From the NCBI GenBank assembly GCA_028554755.1, contig JAPTOF010000025.1, forward strand, positions 4,017,501 to 4,081,500: 64,000 bases of DNA, in the 5' to 3' direction. A model generated the notes under the pieces. That model ran no database searches, had not been told where the DNA came from, and saw only the letters and a program-made list of their open reading frames with translations. Positions 1-10,649 of the stretch are shown here, one piece after another. Each line of letters starts with the position of its first letter. Within the stretch, counting starts at the first letter, position 1. The stretch comes from Cordia subcordata. Lineage: Eukaryota > Streptophyta > Magnoliopsida > Boraginales > Cordiaceae. A program made the translations under genes and the position numbers.

Positions 1-510
1 ATACCCAGTAGCCATGAAAGCTTTTATTCACGGTGTCAAAGACGACAAGATATCCAATTCTTTGATAGGAAAGAAGCTAGCTTCTATGGCTGACCTTATG
101 GCTCGGGCAGAGAAATTCATCCTAGCTGAAGACGTCCTCTTAGTGAACAGAGAATGGGAAAAGGAGTATGATATCGAAAAGGGCAAAGGGAAGCAGAATC
201 AGCTAGAGTCACATCAGGATCGGAGTGACCCGAAGAAGAGAAAGGAAAACCCAGAGATTTTAGGAGGTGTTATGACACTTATACACCTTTGAATGCATCT
301 CGATCAGATATTTTGGTTGCAGCGAAGTGTGAACAAAATGTGAAATGGCCCAAAAAGATGAAGGGAAATCCCAAGAAGAGGGACAAAAGTAAATCCTGCC
401 ACTTCCACAGAGATCATGGCCATAGTACCAATAAGTGTCAAAATCTTAAGGATGACATCAATTGCTTATCAAGAAGGGGAAGCTGACACAGTTTATAAGG
501 CGGCAGGGAA
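1..510 (+). pseudogene. Tat-lineage retrotransposon gag, C-terminal part
   Basis: This is the end of a Gag polyprotein, the capsid/nucleocapsid protein that packages retrotransposon RNA; the N-terminus lies before the window. An open stretch (14-292) has the helical, charged sequence usual for the Gag C-terminus, with an ALAEK-like segment (LMARAEKFILAED). A frameshift near 280 moves the reading to 289-486, which carries a zinc knuckle at 391-432, CHFHRDHGHSTNKC. This C-x2-H-x4-H-x4-C form, with His in the second position, is common in Tat elements. The lysine- and arginine-rich linker before it fits RNA binding. The gene is frameshifted and not functional. Assignment to Tat rests mainly on the downstream second RNase H domain. 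Confidence 0.8.
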
Positions 511-723
511 AGGCTTAGGAGGAACAACTGTGCAACCTGAGAAAAGGAAAAAAGGTCCCTGGCACGGTGGATATTATATAGGGCAGACCAGTTGCCGGAG
601 AAGATTCCACCACAAATAGAAAGATGTATGTCCGATTTCTACAGGCTGCCCTAATAAACAAAATGAAAATAATAGAAGATGTAACCTTCGCCAGCAAGGA
701 TTTGATTGGATTATCGGTAAACC

Positions 724-1323
724 ATGACAACGCTTTTGTCATTAACGATTGTTTTAGCTAATTATAAAGTTGACAAGATGCTGGTAGATATTGGTAGTAC
801 AGTTGACGTGCTATATTACGAGGCGTTTGAGAGGCTAAAGCTGGATCAGTCTGTATTCACCCTGTTGAAGCACAAGCTGATAGGTTTCTCTGGCAACGAC
901 GTATAGGTTGAGGGGGTGGCCAATCTTTCTCTCAGCATAGGGGATGTTAGCTAATACGTTGATCTCCAAGCTGATTTCGTGGTGGTAAATTGTTCAAGCA
1001 CCAAGAATGGGATCATTGGGAGTGTGAAACTAAATCGATTGGGAGCCATTGTGTCCACCTACAATCAAATGATGAAACTCCTGACCAGAGATAAAGTAAT
1101 TATAGTCAAGGGGAATCAATATGATGCTAGGACGTGTTATGTAGCGACACTGAAACCAAAAAAAGACCAGAAAAAGCTTGAGAACATGATGAAACTATTG
1201 ACGAACGACCCTAGAAAAGGAAGCCCAGCCGAGAAGCTTGAGCTTGGCAAAATGAGGGAACATGATAAGAAAACCTATGTCAAAGCAGAACAGACAGAGA
1301 AAACTCTGCAAGGTATCATTTAA
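724..1323 (+). pseudogene. Tat-lineage aspartic protease remnant
   Basis: This is the retropepsin-like protease that would cleave the Gag-Pol polyprotein. The active-site region reads MLVDIGSTVDVLYYEAFERL near 779-838: the D-[TI]-G-[SA] signature followed by the usual hydrophobic strand and helix. A stop at 904 breaks the frame. Reading resumes at 979-1323 with a C-terminal protease part (VVNCSSTKNGIIGSVKLNRLGA) and a lysine-rich linker to reverse transcriptase. Between gag and protease (510-723) the frame is disrupted. It is the middle of a decayed gag-pol rather than an independent gene. Confidence 0.7.
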
Positions 1324-1389
1324 TTCTTAACTTTAAATTCCAATATATTTTCTTGGGATCCATCTTATCTAACAAGGATAGATCTAGAA

Positions 1390-2060
1390 TTCATCGAGCA
1401 TCAGTTGAACATCGACCCTGCCTTTAGGCCGATCTGACAGAAAAGATGATCTTTCAGTGCGAAGAAAAATCAATCAATCTACGAACAAGTAGAGAAATTG
1501 CTAAAAGCAGGCGACATTCAGGAGAAAAAATACCCAACATGGGTCTTTAATATGGTGATGGTAAAAAAGACCTTAGAAGATGGAGACTCTATGTAGACTT
1601 CACTGACTTGAATAAAGTATGTTCATAAGACAGCTTCCCTCTATTAAGAATTAACCAGCTGGTTGGCTCAACTTCAATATTTAAGATGCTGACATTCATG
1701 GATGCCTTTTAGGCTACAACCAGATAAATATGCACCTACTGATCAATCGCACAACATTTCCATTACTGATCGAGGACTCTATTATTACTAGGTCATGCCC
1801 TTCGGGTTGAAAAATACTGGGGTGACATAATTCAAAGGCCAGATAGATCGAAATATGGAAGTCTACATTAACAACATGCTCGTTAAGAGCAAGAGGGCAT
1901 CAGACCACATGATCGACTTCACTGAAGCCTTCCAAACAATAAGAAGATTCGTGATCAAATTAAATCTCGAGAAGTATGCCTTCAAGGTTAGAGCGGAAAA
2001 GTTTTTAGGGTTCATGGTGACATACTAAGGCATCGAGGCCAACCTTAAGAAGATTGAGGC
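1390..2060 (+). pseudogene. Tat-lineage reverse transcriptase, catalytically dead
   Basis: Translated in pieces, this stretch gives typical Ty3/gypsy RT landmarks in order: the 'LLKAGDIQEKKYPTWVFNMVMVKK' region split over stops near 1500-1570, FMDAF near 1697, MPFGLKNTGVT near 1796, and the YxDD box at 1864-1875. The box reads YINN followed by MLVKSK, so both catalytic aspartates have become asparagine. Frameshifts and stops are frequent. RT would copy element RNA into cDNA; this copy cannot. Confidence 0.75.
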
Positions 2061-2239
2061 CATACTCAATTTAGAGCCTTTGAGGATAGTCCGTGATGTA
2101 CAATCACTTTCTGGGAAGGTTGAAGAGTTGAGCAGATTTATGTCAAGGTCAGCAGATTGATATGCACCGTTCTTCAAAATTCTTTGAATCCAAAGGATCT
2201 CAGATGAACTCTCGAATGCCAAGAAGAATTTGAAGGAAT

Positions 2240-3066
2240 CAAGTCCTATCTGACACGACCTCCAACCCTTGCTAAACTCGAAGAAGGGGAAACATTGTTG
2301 TTGTATCCGTCAAACTCCAACCTCGTAGCGGCGGCTATCCTAATTAGGGACACAAAAAAAGGTCAGAGGTCGATGTATTATGTCAATAAGACACCAAAGG
2401 GATTAAAACTAAGGTATAGTAGTCTAGAAAAGTTAGCACTTACATTGGTAATGTCGGTCATAAAATTGAAGCCCTATTTGAAGCACATCTGATAATAGTA
2501 ATGATAGGTCAACCTCTATGACAAGTCTTACGTAAGCTAGAATTGTCGAGATGCCGATTAAAATGGTCAATTGAGCTGAGCCAATATCACATCATTTATT
2601 AGCCGAGAACCATGATCACAGCACAGGCCCTAGCTGATTTTGTAGTAGAATGCACACAACCAGTAGAATAGGTAGTTAGAGAGTGGAATTTGTATGTTGG
2701 TGGTGCTGCGAGCAAGTCAGGATTGAGGGCAGGAATTGTGATTAAGAAGCCCGATGGAACAGAATTAAAGTATGCAGTGAAGTTTGACTTTAGAACAATC
2801 AATAATGAAGCTGAGCACGAGGCATTGTTATCAGGAATGAGATTGCTAAAAGAGTTGAGAGCAAAGACAGTTAGAGCAGATACCAACTCGTAGTCGATAG
2901 CGGGTTAGATTAATGGATCTTATGAGGCCAAGGATAGTAAGATGAAGGCTAATCAGAAATGGGTGAATGAGACAAAAACATCATTTGAAGAATTCATAGT
3001 TCAACAAATATTGAGATGATCCAATGTCCAAGCCGATGCTCTATCCAAGATAGCTTCATCTTTTTG
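2240..3066 (+). pseudogene. Tat-lineage RNase H followed by a second (archaeal-type) RNase H
   Basis: Two RNase H-like segments lie in tandem. The first (about 2290-2490) is the degenerate gypsy RNase H connection, with LRYSSLEKLALTLVMSVIKLKPYL. The second (about 2687-3060) reads LYVGGAASKSG, then NNEAEHEALLSGMRLL, then a segment ending NVQADALSKIASSF. That is the layout of the extra archaeal-type RNase H that marks the Tat lineage of plant Ty3/gypsy elements. In it the first catalytic Asp (normally YVDGA) is Gly (YVGGA). Stops at 2892 and several later sites break it. This domain is my main evidence for the lineage. Confidence 0.78.
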
Positions 3067-3076
3067 AGAAGGAGAA

Positions 3077-3975
3077 ATGATCAATGTCAAGAGGCTCATA
3101 GGTCCCATAGTCAATATCTCGCTCATCAACATCATTGACGAGACTGACTGGAGACGCTCGATAGTGCAATACTTACAGGATGGTGTTTTGCCAAATGATG
3201 ATTGGAAAGCCTCAAAGATGACGAACAGTTGTCACAGTTCCTTATCCTCGAGAATCAACTATACAAGTTCACTATCGAGGGTCCTTTGTTAAAGTGTGTA
3301 AGTGGTCTTAAAGGTGAATTTGTTATTAGGGAGATGTATGAAGGCATATGTACAAATAACTACGGAGCCAGAACACTAGTACAGAAGGCCATCAAACAGC
3401 GGTACTACTGGCCCAATATTAAAAAGATAGCTAAAGGAGTAGTTGAGAGGTGTGATTGGTGCCAAAAGAATGCCAATATCCAGCATATGGCACATATTAT
3501 CCCGAGCCTGGTAACAAGCCCTTGGCTATTTGCAAAATGGGGGCTTGACATTATCGGGCCTATGCCAATTGGGAAAGCTAAAAAAAAAAATAGGTTTTGT
3601 AAAAAATTTGAGTTAATTTGGGCATATTGGACAATTGTGCACAACAATACTAGGGAAACTCTTTTACAAATGGTTTATAGGTTAGAAGCTGTAGCACCAA
3701 TAGAAATCTTGTCCCCGACATTGTGTGTGAAATATTTTGCACCAATAAAGCAACGAAGGAAGCCCTAAAACGTCAATTAGCGGCAAGATCCAACCAAAAG
3801 ACATCAAACTTGGAGATCTAGTGCTTCAAGAACACAACTTCGCTAAGGTCAACCTCAACAAGCTTGATAAGAACTAGGAGGGCCCTTACCTAGTAGTAAA
3901 GGTCATCCGACCAGGAACCTATAAACTGGACAAACTCTATAAGACATTACTCCCGAACGTGTGAAACTCTGAACA
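3077..3975 (+). pseudogene. Tat-lineage integrase with internal deletion
   Basis: Integrase would insert the cDNA. The HHCC zinc-binding region is readable (ARTLVQKAIKQRYYWPNI then CDWCQKN), followed by the first catalytic-core strand WGLDIIGPMPIGKAKKK near 3538-3590. The frame then jumps directly to NNTRETLLQMVYRLEAVAPIEI, which normally lies about 100 residues downstream. The core with the second Asp and the Glu has therefore been deleted. The C-terminal end (about 3800-3965) reads DLVLQEHNFAKVNLNKLDKN with stops. It is a dead copy. Confidence 0.75.
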
Positions 3976-4258
3976 ATTACGAAAATATTATGTTTGATCT
4001 CATTTCACTAATACTAATTGCATTGTGTATTTAACTGTTCACTGAAATATAAGCATATTCGAGACAACATAGTTAATGACATAACGGCAAGACAGCATGC
4101 AAGATAAAACATTAATGGAAGAAACTATTTCAATTCATAAGCTGTAACAATACAAACTATTTCGCTTCATGAAAGAGAAAAATAAATTAAAAAGTGTTTA
4201 TACATCATCATGACAAAAAAAAAACAAAAATAAAGAAAGAAAATAGAAGAAACAATGG
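3976..4258. other. AT-rich spacer between pol and the antisense ORF
   Basis: No reading frame of note. The strand is A-rich (4190-4255) and lies between the end of Tat pol (+) and the end of the antisense ORF (-). Confidence 0.5.
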
Positions 4259-7030
4259 TTAGGCTACCAAGGCTATGTCATGATCAATGATCACCATCTG
4301 CACAGGTTGACGACTACCACTACCTCCAGCATTGGCCTTAACCTCCACAACTTCATCCTTTTGATTAATAAAAATAGGGGGAACGACTAAGGCCTCTTCT
4401 TCTCGGACTCTTGCCTCCACCAGGGTAGGCGCTAATGCCTCTAATGGAGGATTAGGATCTATATCGTCTGATCCCCCATTAGTGGAATTGGGAGCATTAT
4501 CAGTCGGTAGAAGGGCAAGAGTTAAGGCCACGGTCTCCTCAAGGGCATTAGGAGCGTCATTGAGAGGTGTGGGGATCATTTCTTCAAGGATAGCCTTGAC
4601 CAAAGACTCTAGGGGGAGGAGAGCTGCCCTGCAGCAACTCCAAAGCTTTTTGAGTGCCGGCTTCGATGCCACTTTCATACTAAATAGTAGCCTTCTCTAG
4701 CAGCTCTAAAGTATACTCTACAAATGTCTTGTACTCTGTGATAGCAGATTCTCGGGCTTTTTGGAGTTTATACTCAAGATTGGTGGCTCGGTGAAGGGCA
4801 GAATCTCTTTCTTGAAGGATAGCCTCCTTTTTTTTGCTCTAGTTGAGCAATACACTAGGTAAACTCCTCTTTATCTTTTTCAAGCCCCTCTGCCTTCTTG
4901 GTCAGCTGCTCAAGCTTCAATCACTGCCTGGTGACAACCACCCTCAGAGCCACGACCTAATCATCTCTTTTCGTTATTTGCCCCGCCTGGCCTTCAGCGT
5001 ATCATAATATTTGTTTTTCAATAATTCTAGCTCCTCATGATGGCACTTTCGTGTATTCTCCATGGACGTCCTGAGCCCTTGAATCCCTTCTTTCAGTCTA
5101 TTAGCCATGCGAACATAATAGCGTCCAAGGATCAGTTGGCAAGCTCATTAATGGTGTGGCTTGCGGTCTTGACCAACTCAATAAACTCCATCGCAAGCTT
5201 TCTCAACTAAAAGGAGAAAAATAAATAAATGAGCAAGAAAAAAGAAAATAAGAGGCCAAGTCTAGGTTCAAAAGGGATAGGAGAGCGAAAAGAAGGATCT
5301 TACCCTACTATTAATAGTCCCCACTTAGAGATAAAGATCGAGGGTGTAAACCGATGTGATTGAGGTAGAAAGATTTCAACTCGAGACTTTTAATGGAACT
5401 ACCGGAATCCCACGTGATCCTAATGACACGGCAGTAGTTGTCGATGATGAACGAGTGGGAATGGAAGAAGATGAAGCCCCTATTGGTAGCAGTAGTGGTG
5501 TTCGATAGCAGTAATGTAAAGGGTGCGAATGATTAAGTCCTTTTGGCGAAGGTTGTAATTAATGGTAGTGGAAGGGCGAAAGCAAAAGGTACAGTTTCCT
5601 GATAAGTGGTGGCCTAAGAAGACTCGGCATTATCCGAGTGCTAAAGCTTGCAGTGTTGGAGGGGCCTACCATCCTCAGACTCGGTCGACCTCTCCCCCAC
5701 AGGGCATTTATCCTTTTGATCTCGGTTGGGGCTTAGGCGAGGGGGCGGCCCCTTTCCTATATCACAATGCCTTGAGTGAGGCGCCTAGCTAAAGAAAAGT
5801 AAAGAGAAAAATAACAAATAAGGATAGACTCTAACCATCAAATGGCCACTGCTGATGCTCGGGATATAACCTTAAAGCCCTAATCGTTTCGGGGGTTTGA
5901 AAATCGGGAAATAAACCCCGACCCAAACCTCTTAGGGCGTTGAACCCCTCTTCTTCCTTATCGGTGAGCTCGGTGGCTCTATTGAGTTTCTTCCTAACCA
6001 CAAAGGTAACGTCCAGTATGGTCCATTCAAGGTTCATGCCCCAGGGATCGAGATTATTGGTAAAGTTATATCTGTTATACCAATCCTTATGAGACGAAGG
6101 GTTCCTCTATAAAACTACCTGATGGTTCTTGGCTACGATGTAATACCATCCTTTCTCCCTATCCTGTGCTAGATAGAACATATATCAAAAGAAATTGATG
6201 GTGGGCTCGACTCCGTTCGCCTTCAAATATGAAAACTACCTAATAAGAATAGACCAATCGTTCAAACATAACTAGTTGGGACAGAGCATATAATGATTAA
6301 GGTAGTCTAGAACGAACCCTGGGATCGGCAATCTGAGGCCCATAAAAAAGAAGTCCTTATAAAACACAATCTCTCCATCCTTCCCATTACAGGCGTATTT
6401 TGTAGGGTTCTGCAGCCTGATGACATAATTCTCGGGTACCCTTCGACAAAGACGGATGTTCGTCAGCATCCTTTGGTCTAGCACCGGTTCCTTCTCCAGG
6501 GCATTAAAAGAGATCTCAACCTCTCTGACCGATGAGGTTTCTTGCTCAGTAGTGTCCTTCTCAACCGCACCCTCAGCATCGGTAGGGATATTAGCGCCAT
6601 TTAGAGGATTTTTGTAGTCAAATGCAACAACTTCCCCTCCTTCAGGTTGTTGAGCCTCGCCCATTACCAATAAGTTAGACGACCCGCTATTTTGGGCCAT
6701 TTCATCAATCTCAAAGGTCCAGTTGTCGGGAAAATGAGCCACAAGGTCCTAATTGCATCATCCACTATAGCAATGTGGTCAGGTCTATTATTGTTACTGG
6801 GATAGTCAGAGAAAATCTCTCATTGGGGAACTTTAAAAGAAATCTTTGCCAAAGCTTAAAGCTAAAGCCTCTTCGAGGGCAATGGGGCTAGAGGGTACGA
6901 AAGTGTTGAAGGTCCCTAGGTTGTCGAAAATGTTTGAATAGTCTAAAGAAGCCTTACCCCTATAGTCACCGAACCCAGGCTTTAAAGGGGTATTCTCTTT
7001 ATTTTCAAACGAATTAAGAGTATCAGACAT
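4259..7030 (-). pseudogene. Tat-element antisense ORF (putative gypsy-type transposon domain)
   Basis: This is a gene on the strand opposite to gag-pol, between pol and the 3' LTR, as in Grande/Retand-type Tat elements. It starts at 7030 (MSDTLNSFENKENTPLKPGF) and is readable in blocks: 7030-6833, 6742-6272, 6037-5831 and 4678-4259, separated by stops, frameshifts or introns. The 6742-6272 block carries FYKDFFFMGLRLPIPGF then LDYLNHYMLCPN, the hallmark of the Pfam 'putative gypsy type transposon' family (PF04195). The last block is rich in Ala, Leu, Pro and Glu. The function of this family is not established. A candidate TATA box lies at 7339-7332 on the minus strand, about 300 bp before the ATG, so it probably had its own promoter. 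Confidence 0.72.
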
Positions 7031-7331
7031 TCAACGCTTAAACCCAAACACAGAAAGCAAAAGAAAAGAACAGGTATGTAAGAAGCAAGATTTAGACAAA
7101 GAAATTGGATAAAAGCATTGATAGAAGACGAAAGGATGGAAAAGAGATGTACCTGTAATGAGGATGACTATATGAAAAACCTTGAGACAGAGACAGGATA
7201 GAGCAACGAGCGACACTGGGAATGCCTTTAACGGTGGTTACAAACAAGAAATGGAGGCAGCAGAGTAAAAAAGCTTAAGGGACATGAAATAGCAAATAAG
7301 TAGAAAGTGAGAGAGAAAAAGGAAAAATTTG

Positions 7332-7339
7332 TATTTATA
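7332..7339 (-). promoter_or_regulatory. TATA box for the Tat antisense ORF
   Basis: The minus strand reads TATAAATA here, 302 bp upstream of the antisense ATG at 7030. A second Tat fragment in this window has the same octamer 313 bp before its ATG (39723 and 40043), which supports a real promoter. Confidence 0.5.
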
Positions 7340-7383
7340 TTTGGCACAAAAAATTTAAATTAAAAAAAAAAAAAAGAGAGAGA

Positions 7384-7637
7384 TGCCAAAACACCGGCTA
7401 GACAAAGAGTCGCGCCTTTGGCGGTAGCTCTGTTACGCCGTCATTGCAGTATAGGTGCGTTGATTCATGAAACACACGTGCCCATTGGAAAGCAAAGTGA
7501 CTCAAGAACATATGCCAGAAACCCAAGAGATGCCTAAATATGAAGGCGGCTGATCGGGAAGTATTTGGCGACATCCCAGTTCAGCACGTGTATTGATATA
7601 GGATCGGATCATACCCACGAACTTTACTAAGGAAAGG
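7384..7637 (+). repeat. Tat 3' LTR, first part (interrupted)
   Basis: A purine-rich tract (about 7361-7383, A-rich then GAGAGAGA) is followed by TGCCAAAAC, a plausible polypurine tract and LTR start. The LTR-like sequence runs to 7637, where the Athila-type unit begins. It appears to resume at about 11951, where a leader with AACTATAAATAG and a typical Tat U5 end is found. The boundary is inferred, since no second copy of this LTR is in the window. Confidence 0.5.
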
Positions 7638-9223
7638 TTATGTCTGTGATTTGTGTATGTTTGTATATATTCTTTGCATACACTTTTTAGGAGGTTTAGA
7701 GCATAACTGAGTGGATTTAGTATAGAGTTTATGCATAATTGTTAATAGTTGTACATAATGTGCTTAGATGCATAAACACTATACTAAGTGTTATATTTTG
7801 TGCTTTAGGTGAGTTTTGGGATGGGTCAAGTTTAAACGAGGAAGAAATGAGCTAAACGTTAGAGGCTAAAAGCAAAGAAGATGAAGATTGAAGATTAAAA
7901 AGAGAAATTGGTTGACCCCCAAAGGCTACAAGCTGACCGGTAGGGTCAGCGACAAATTCAAAGAACAGAAGACTGTAGCGGCTGATCCTACCAGTTGACA
8001 GGTAAGGTCAACCAGTTGTTCCAAAGAGTAGAGAAAAGAATTGATTGACCCCCTTTGTTACCGGCTAGTAGATAAGGGCCTCCAGTACTCGCGTAGAAGA
8101 ATATATAAATAACTCATTTTAGGTCATTTTTGGGGGAGAAACCTTTATTTCTTAAACCTTAATAAATCCTAACACTTTACCCATTTCACCAAACACACAA
8201 AACCACCATCCCACACCAAACCAAGCTTAGATTGAAGCTTGTAACAAGAGATTAAAGGGTTTTGTTTTGGATTTAAGCAAGGGTTTAAAGGGAAGTTTCT
8301 TATTCTTGTAAATATGCTTTGTAATTGAGTTTGGTCTAGGGTTGATTGAAGTTGTATATTAGATTAAGGCATTGAATAAAAGATTTGTGCATATCTTTGA
8401 CTCTTAATACATGTTTGCTTACATAAATCTATGGCATGACTCAATATGTCTATGTGTTGAAAATCAAGTATGTCTATATGTTTGTTAAAATGCTTAAGTG
8501 AACTTGCATGTGTTATTTGTGCTTCAAATGATTTTATCTACTTATATGGGTGAGTGCTTAATTCATGGCTTTGGTTAGTAGAGTACGCTTTAGCGTTAAA
8601 CCTAGCTAATAGGTTACATGCTATGCTTAGTCGAGTTTAGGTGCTAGTCCTTGGCTTTAAACCCAACCAAGTGGATAAGTTAACCTAGACTAGAGTATCT
8701 CTCACCCACATTAGTGTCGGTTAACAAAGCCTTAATGTCACGTAGTGTTTAGGTGTTAGTCATAGGCTTTAAACCCAGGTAAGAGGATAAGTTCTAAGCA
8801 CAGATTATGTAAGCTTGGAAGGATTGGCCCTTAGCTTTAAACCCAACTAACAAGTTGAACCACTAGTATTGGTTAAGAGACTTCCTAATCAACATAATGA
8901 TAATAGAAGTCCCAAGCCTTAAACAGACCTAATTTGTTACCATAGCCTGAGTCTAGCTGCAACGCAATCACTCTACGTCCCCTTCTTTCTTTTTAGGTTA
9001 GCTTGGCATCTATAGTTTCTCCATAGCTTAAGTTTCATTTTCTTTTTTCTTGAGCTCCCTTTTGTCCTAAAGAAAGCACACACACACACAAGCACATAGT
9101 TATCCTTAGCACACGAGCATGAAGAGACCGAACTAAGGTAGCCTCCCTATGGAGACGATACCCGCACTCAAATCCGCTATACCATGCACGATCCGTGTGC
9201 TTACGAGTTAAAACTAAACATCA
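7638..9223 (+). repeat. Athila-type LTR at the left end of the inverted-LTR unit (element A)
   Basis: The first ~380 bp match, in inverted orientation, the 11945-11565 segment. The LTR starts TTATG where the partner has TGATG. It contains a dyad-rich segment (about 7910-8075), a TATA box at 8102-8111 (TATATAAATA), and a long leader with four copies of a TTTAAACCCA-like motif (8590-8860). The 3' end shows the Athila-type signature: a CTCCCTATGGAGACGATACC-like stretch, then ...GATCCGTGTGCTTACG and finally CATCA at 9223. The 5-bp flank on the left is AAAGG (7633-7637). Confidence 0.7.
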
Positions 9224-9229
9224 AGTTTC

Positions 9230-9247
9230 TAATGCCGTTATTGGGGA
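9230..9247 (+). promoter_or_regulatory. Decayed primer-binding site of element A
   Basis: TAATGCCGTTATTGGGGA sits seven bases after the LTR end. It matches the Athila PBS (TGGCGCCGTTGCCGGGGA, complementary to the 3' end of tRNA-Asp) with transition-type changes. It shows where minus-strand cDNA synthesis would have started. Confidence 0.65.
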
Positions 9248-9460
9248 GGCACGATTTTGGTCCTTTGTGTGTTTTTGTATTTGAGATTGGTTACTTGCAT
9301 GTGTGCTTTATCTTTACTTGCTTTTCATTATTCGAAAACTACAAAAAAAATTGAAAAATCTCAAAAAAAATCTAGAAAAAAATTGAAATTTTGAAAATTC
9401 AAAAAAGAAAAGAGAAGAAATTTTGAATTGTGAAGAGGTTTTACTTGTGATTCATTAAAT

Positions 9461-9937
9461 ATGACCAATCTTAATGCTTCTTGGTTGTCACTAGTATCCT
9501 CTTCCCCACCACCCAAACTTGATCCTAGTGCTTGTCGCTTATATGGAAGTCGTGTACATAGAACCGTTTGTTGTCCCTACGCAAATCCCCCACCTTGGGC
9601 TAGTGCAAGTCATGATCCCCATAATCATGCACCATTTCATGCATCTTTATTTAAAAATCATGATTATAGAGAATCATATCATTCTTTTTGTGATCATTAT
9701 GGAAGTCGTGACCATCATTTTGATTTATGCCCTACCTTCCACCCCGATCCCCACTTTCTTGCACAACCTAAGAATTCCCCTAACAATCATGTGTTCATGC
9801 ATGCATTTATATCTTATGATCATGATTATAGGGATCAATATCATAAATTTCCATATTGGGGTCAAGATGGCTCTTCATTCTATTCACCTTTTAATTTCAC
9901 TTCTAACGCCATATTTTCCCACCCATTCATCTCCTAA
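9461..9937 (+). CDS. Gag-like ORF with zinc-knuckle-like repeats (element A)
   Basis: A 158-residue ORF starts 214 bp after the PBS. It is rich in His, Tyr, Pro, Asp and Phe. Two units stand out: CRLYGSRVHRTVC (residues about 26-38) and CDHYGSRDHHFDLC (about 77-90). Both look like retroviral zinc knuckles (C-x2-C-x4-H-x4-C) with the second Cys replaced by Tyr. Each is followed by CP or P and a second repeat block: NHAPFHASLFKNHDYRESYH and NHVFMHAFISYDHDYRDQYH. The protein therefore appears built by internal duplication. The element carries no protease, RT or integrase, so it looks non-autonomous. I do not recognise a named family; an RNA-binding Gag-like role is inference. Confidence 0.5.
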   Translation: MTNLNASWLSLVSSSPPPKLDPSACRLYGSRVHRTVCCPYANPPPWASASHDPHNHAPFHASLFKNHDYRESYHSFCDHYGSRDHHFDLCPTFHPDPHFLAQPKNSPNNHVFMHAFISYDHDYRDQYHKFPYWGQDGSSFYSPFNFTSNAIFSHPFIS

Positions 9938-10094
9938 GTTTTTTGCTGGATATGCTTAAACTAATTTTCAACATAATTACCATTTTCACTTGATTGAACC
10001 TTCCTCCATTATGTGTATACTCTCGGAATGATTAGATCAATTACTTGAGCAATCTCAACCTCTCCTCTAATCTAACTGAGAAAGACTAGAAAGC

Positions 10095-10625
10095 ATGAGG
10101 CAACGAATCAATTATCCTGTTGAGAGTTTAAGGAGAGCAATTGAAGATGATCAACCTATGGTTGAGAATGCTGAGATACCTTTAGATCGAGTTGAAGGGA
10201 TAGAGATTAAACCTAACGATGAGGCAGTTAGGGGTGAAAGAGATGAAGTTTTAGAGAGAAAATTAGAAAGAGAGGTTGATGAAGAGCTAACATCTTGTAG
10301 TGAGGATGAGAATGAGAGTGATAATAATTTGGTTCTTGATGACTCCATTGGCTTTGTTTTAGAGAAAGTGGTATCTTATCCTCCTAAGCTTTCAACACCC
10401 TCTATTGAGTCATGTGAACCTTTCCTTTCTTCTCATCCCATACATCACACTCACATGGAGATTGAGTCTCATATTCATAGTACTCAATCGCATTACGAGT
10501 CGGCATTTAGAGAGTTTAGCACGTATTCTTCACTTGACCATTCATTTATACATGATGAGGAATCCGTTAAGTGCCCTTTGTCCTCTCCATACATGCCTAC
10601 CTCTTTTAAAAAGCGTGATAATTAG
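10095..10625 (+). CDS. Acidic ORF of element A, function unknown
   Basis: A 176-residue ORF with no domain I recognise. The first 70 residues are charged and likely helical or coiled (LERKLEREVDEELTSCSEDE); the remainder is Ser- and His-rich (SHPIHHTHMEIESHIHSTQS). It ends at a TAG at 10623-10625, and a similar low-complexity frame continues after it. It lies between the zinc-knuckle-like ORF and the duplicated segment, in the position where an autonomous element would have the Gag C-terminus and protease. The composition suggests a spacer polypeptide rather than an enzyme. Confidence 0.4.
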   Translation: MRQRINYPVESLRRAIEDDQPMVENAEIPLDRVEGIEIKPNDEAVRGERDEVLERKLEREVDEELTSCSEDENESDNNLVLDDSIGFVLEKVVSYPPKLSTPSIESCEPFLSSHPIHHTHMEIESHIHSTQSHYESAFREFSTYSSLDHSFIHDEESVKCPLSSPYMPTSFKKRDN

Positions 10626-10649
10626 ATAACAACAATTTGCAATGAATTT

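Noticed and set aside
7031..7216. ORF just before the antisense gene (MSLVALSCLCLK...)
   Set aside because: It lies in the leader of the antisense ORF, has no motif, and the second copy does not keep it.
9519..9959. Alternative ORF overlapping the zinc-knuckle-like gene
   Set aside because: It is very rich in Ile/Met/Leu and has no repeat structure; the 9461 frame has the paired motifs.
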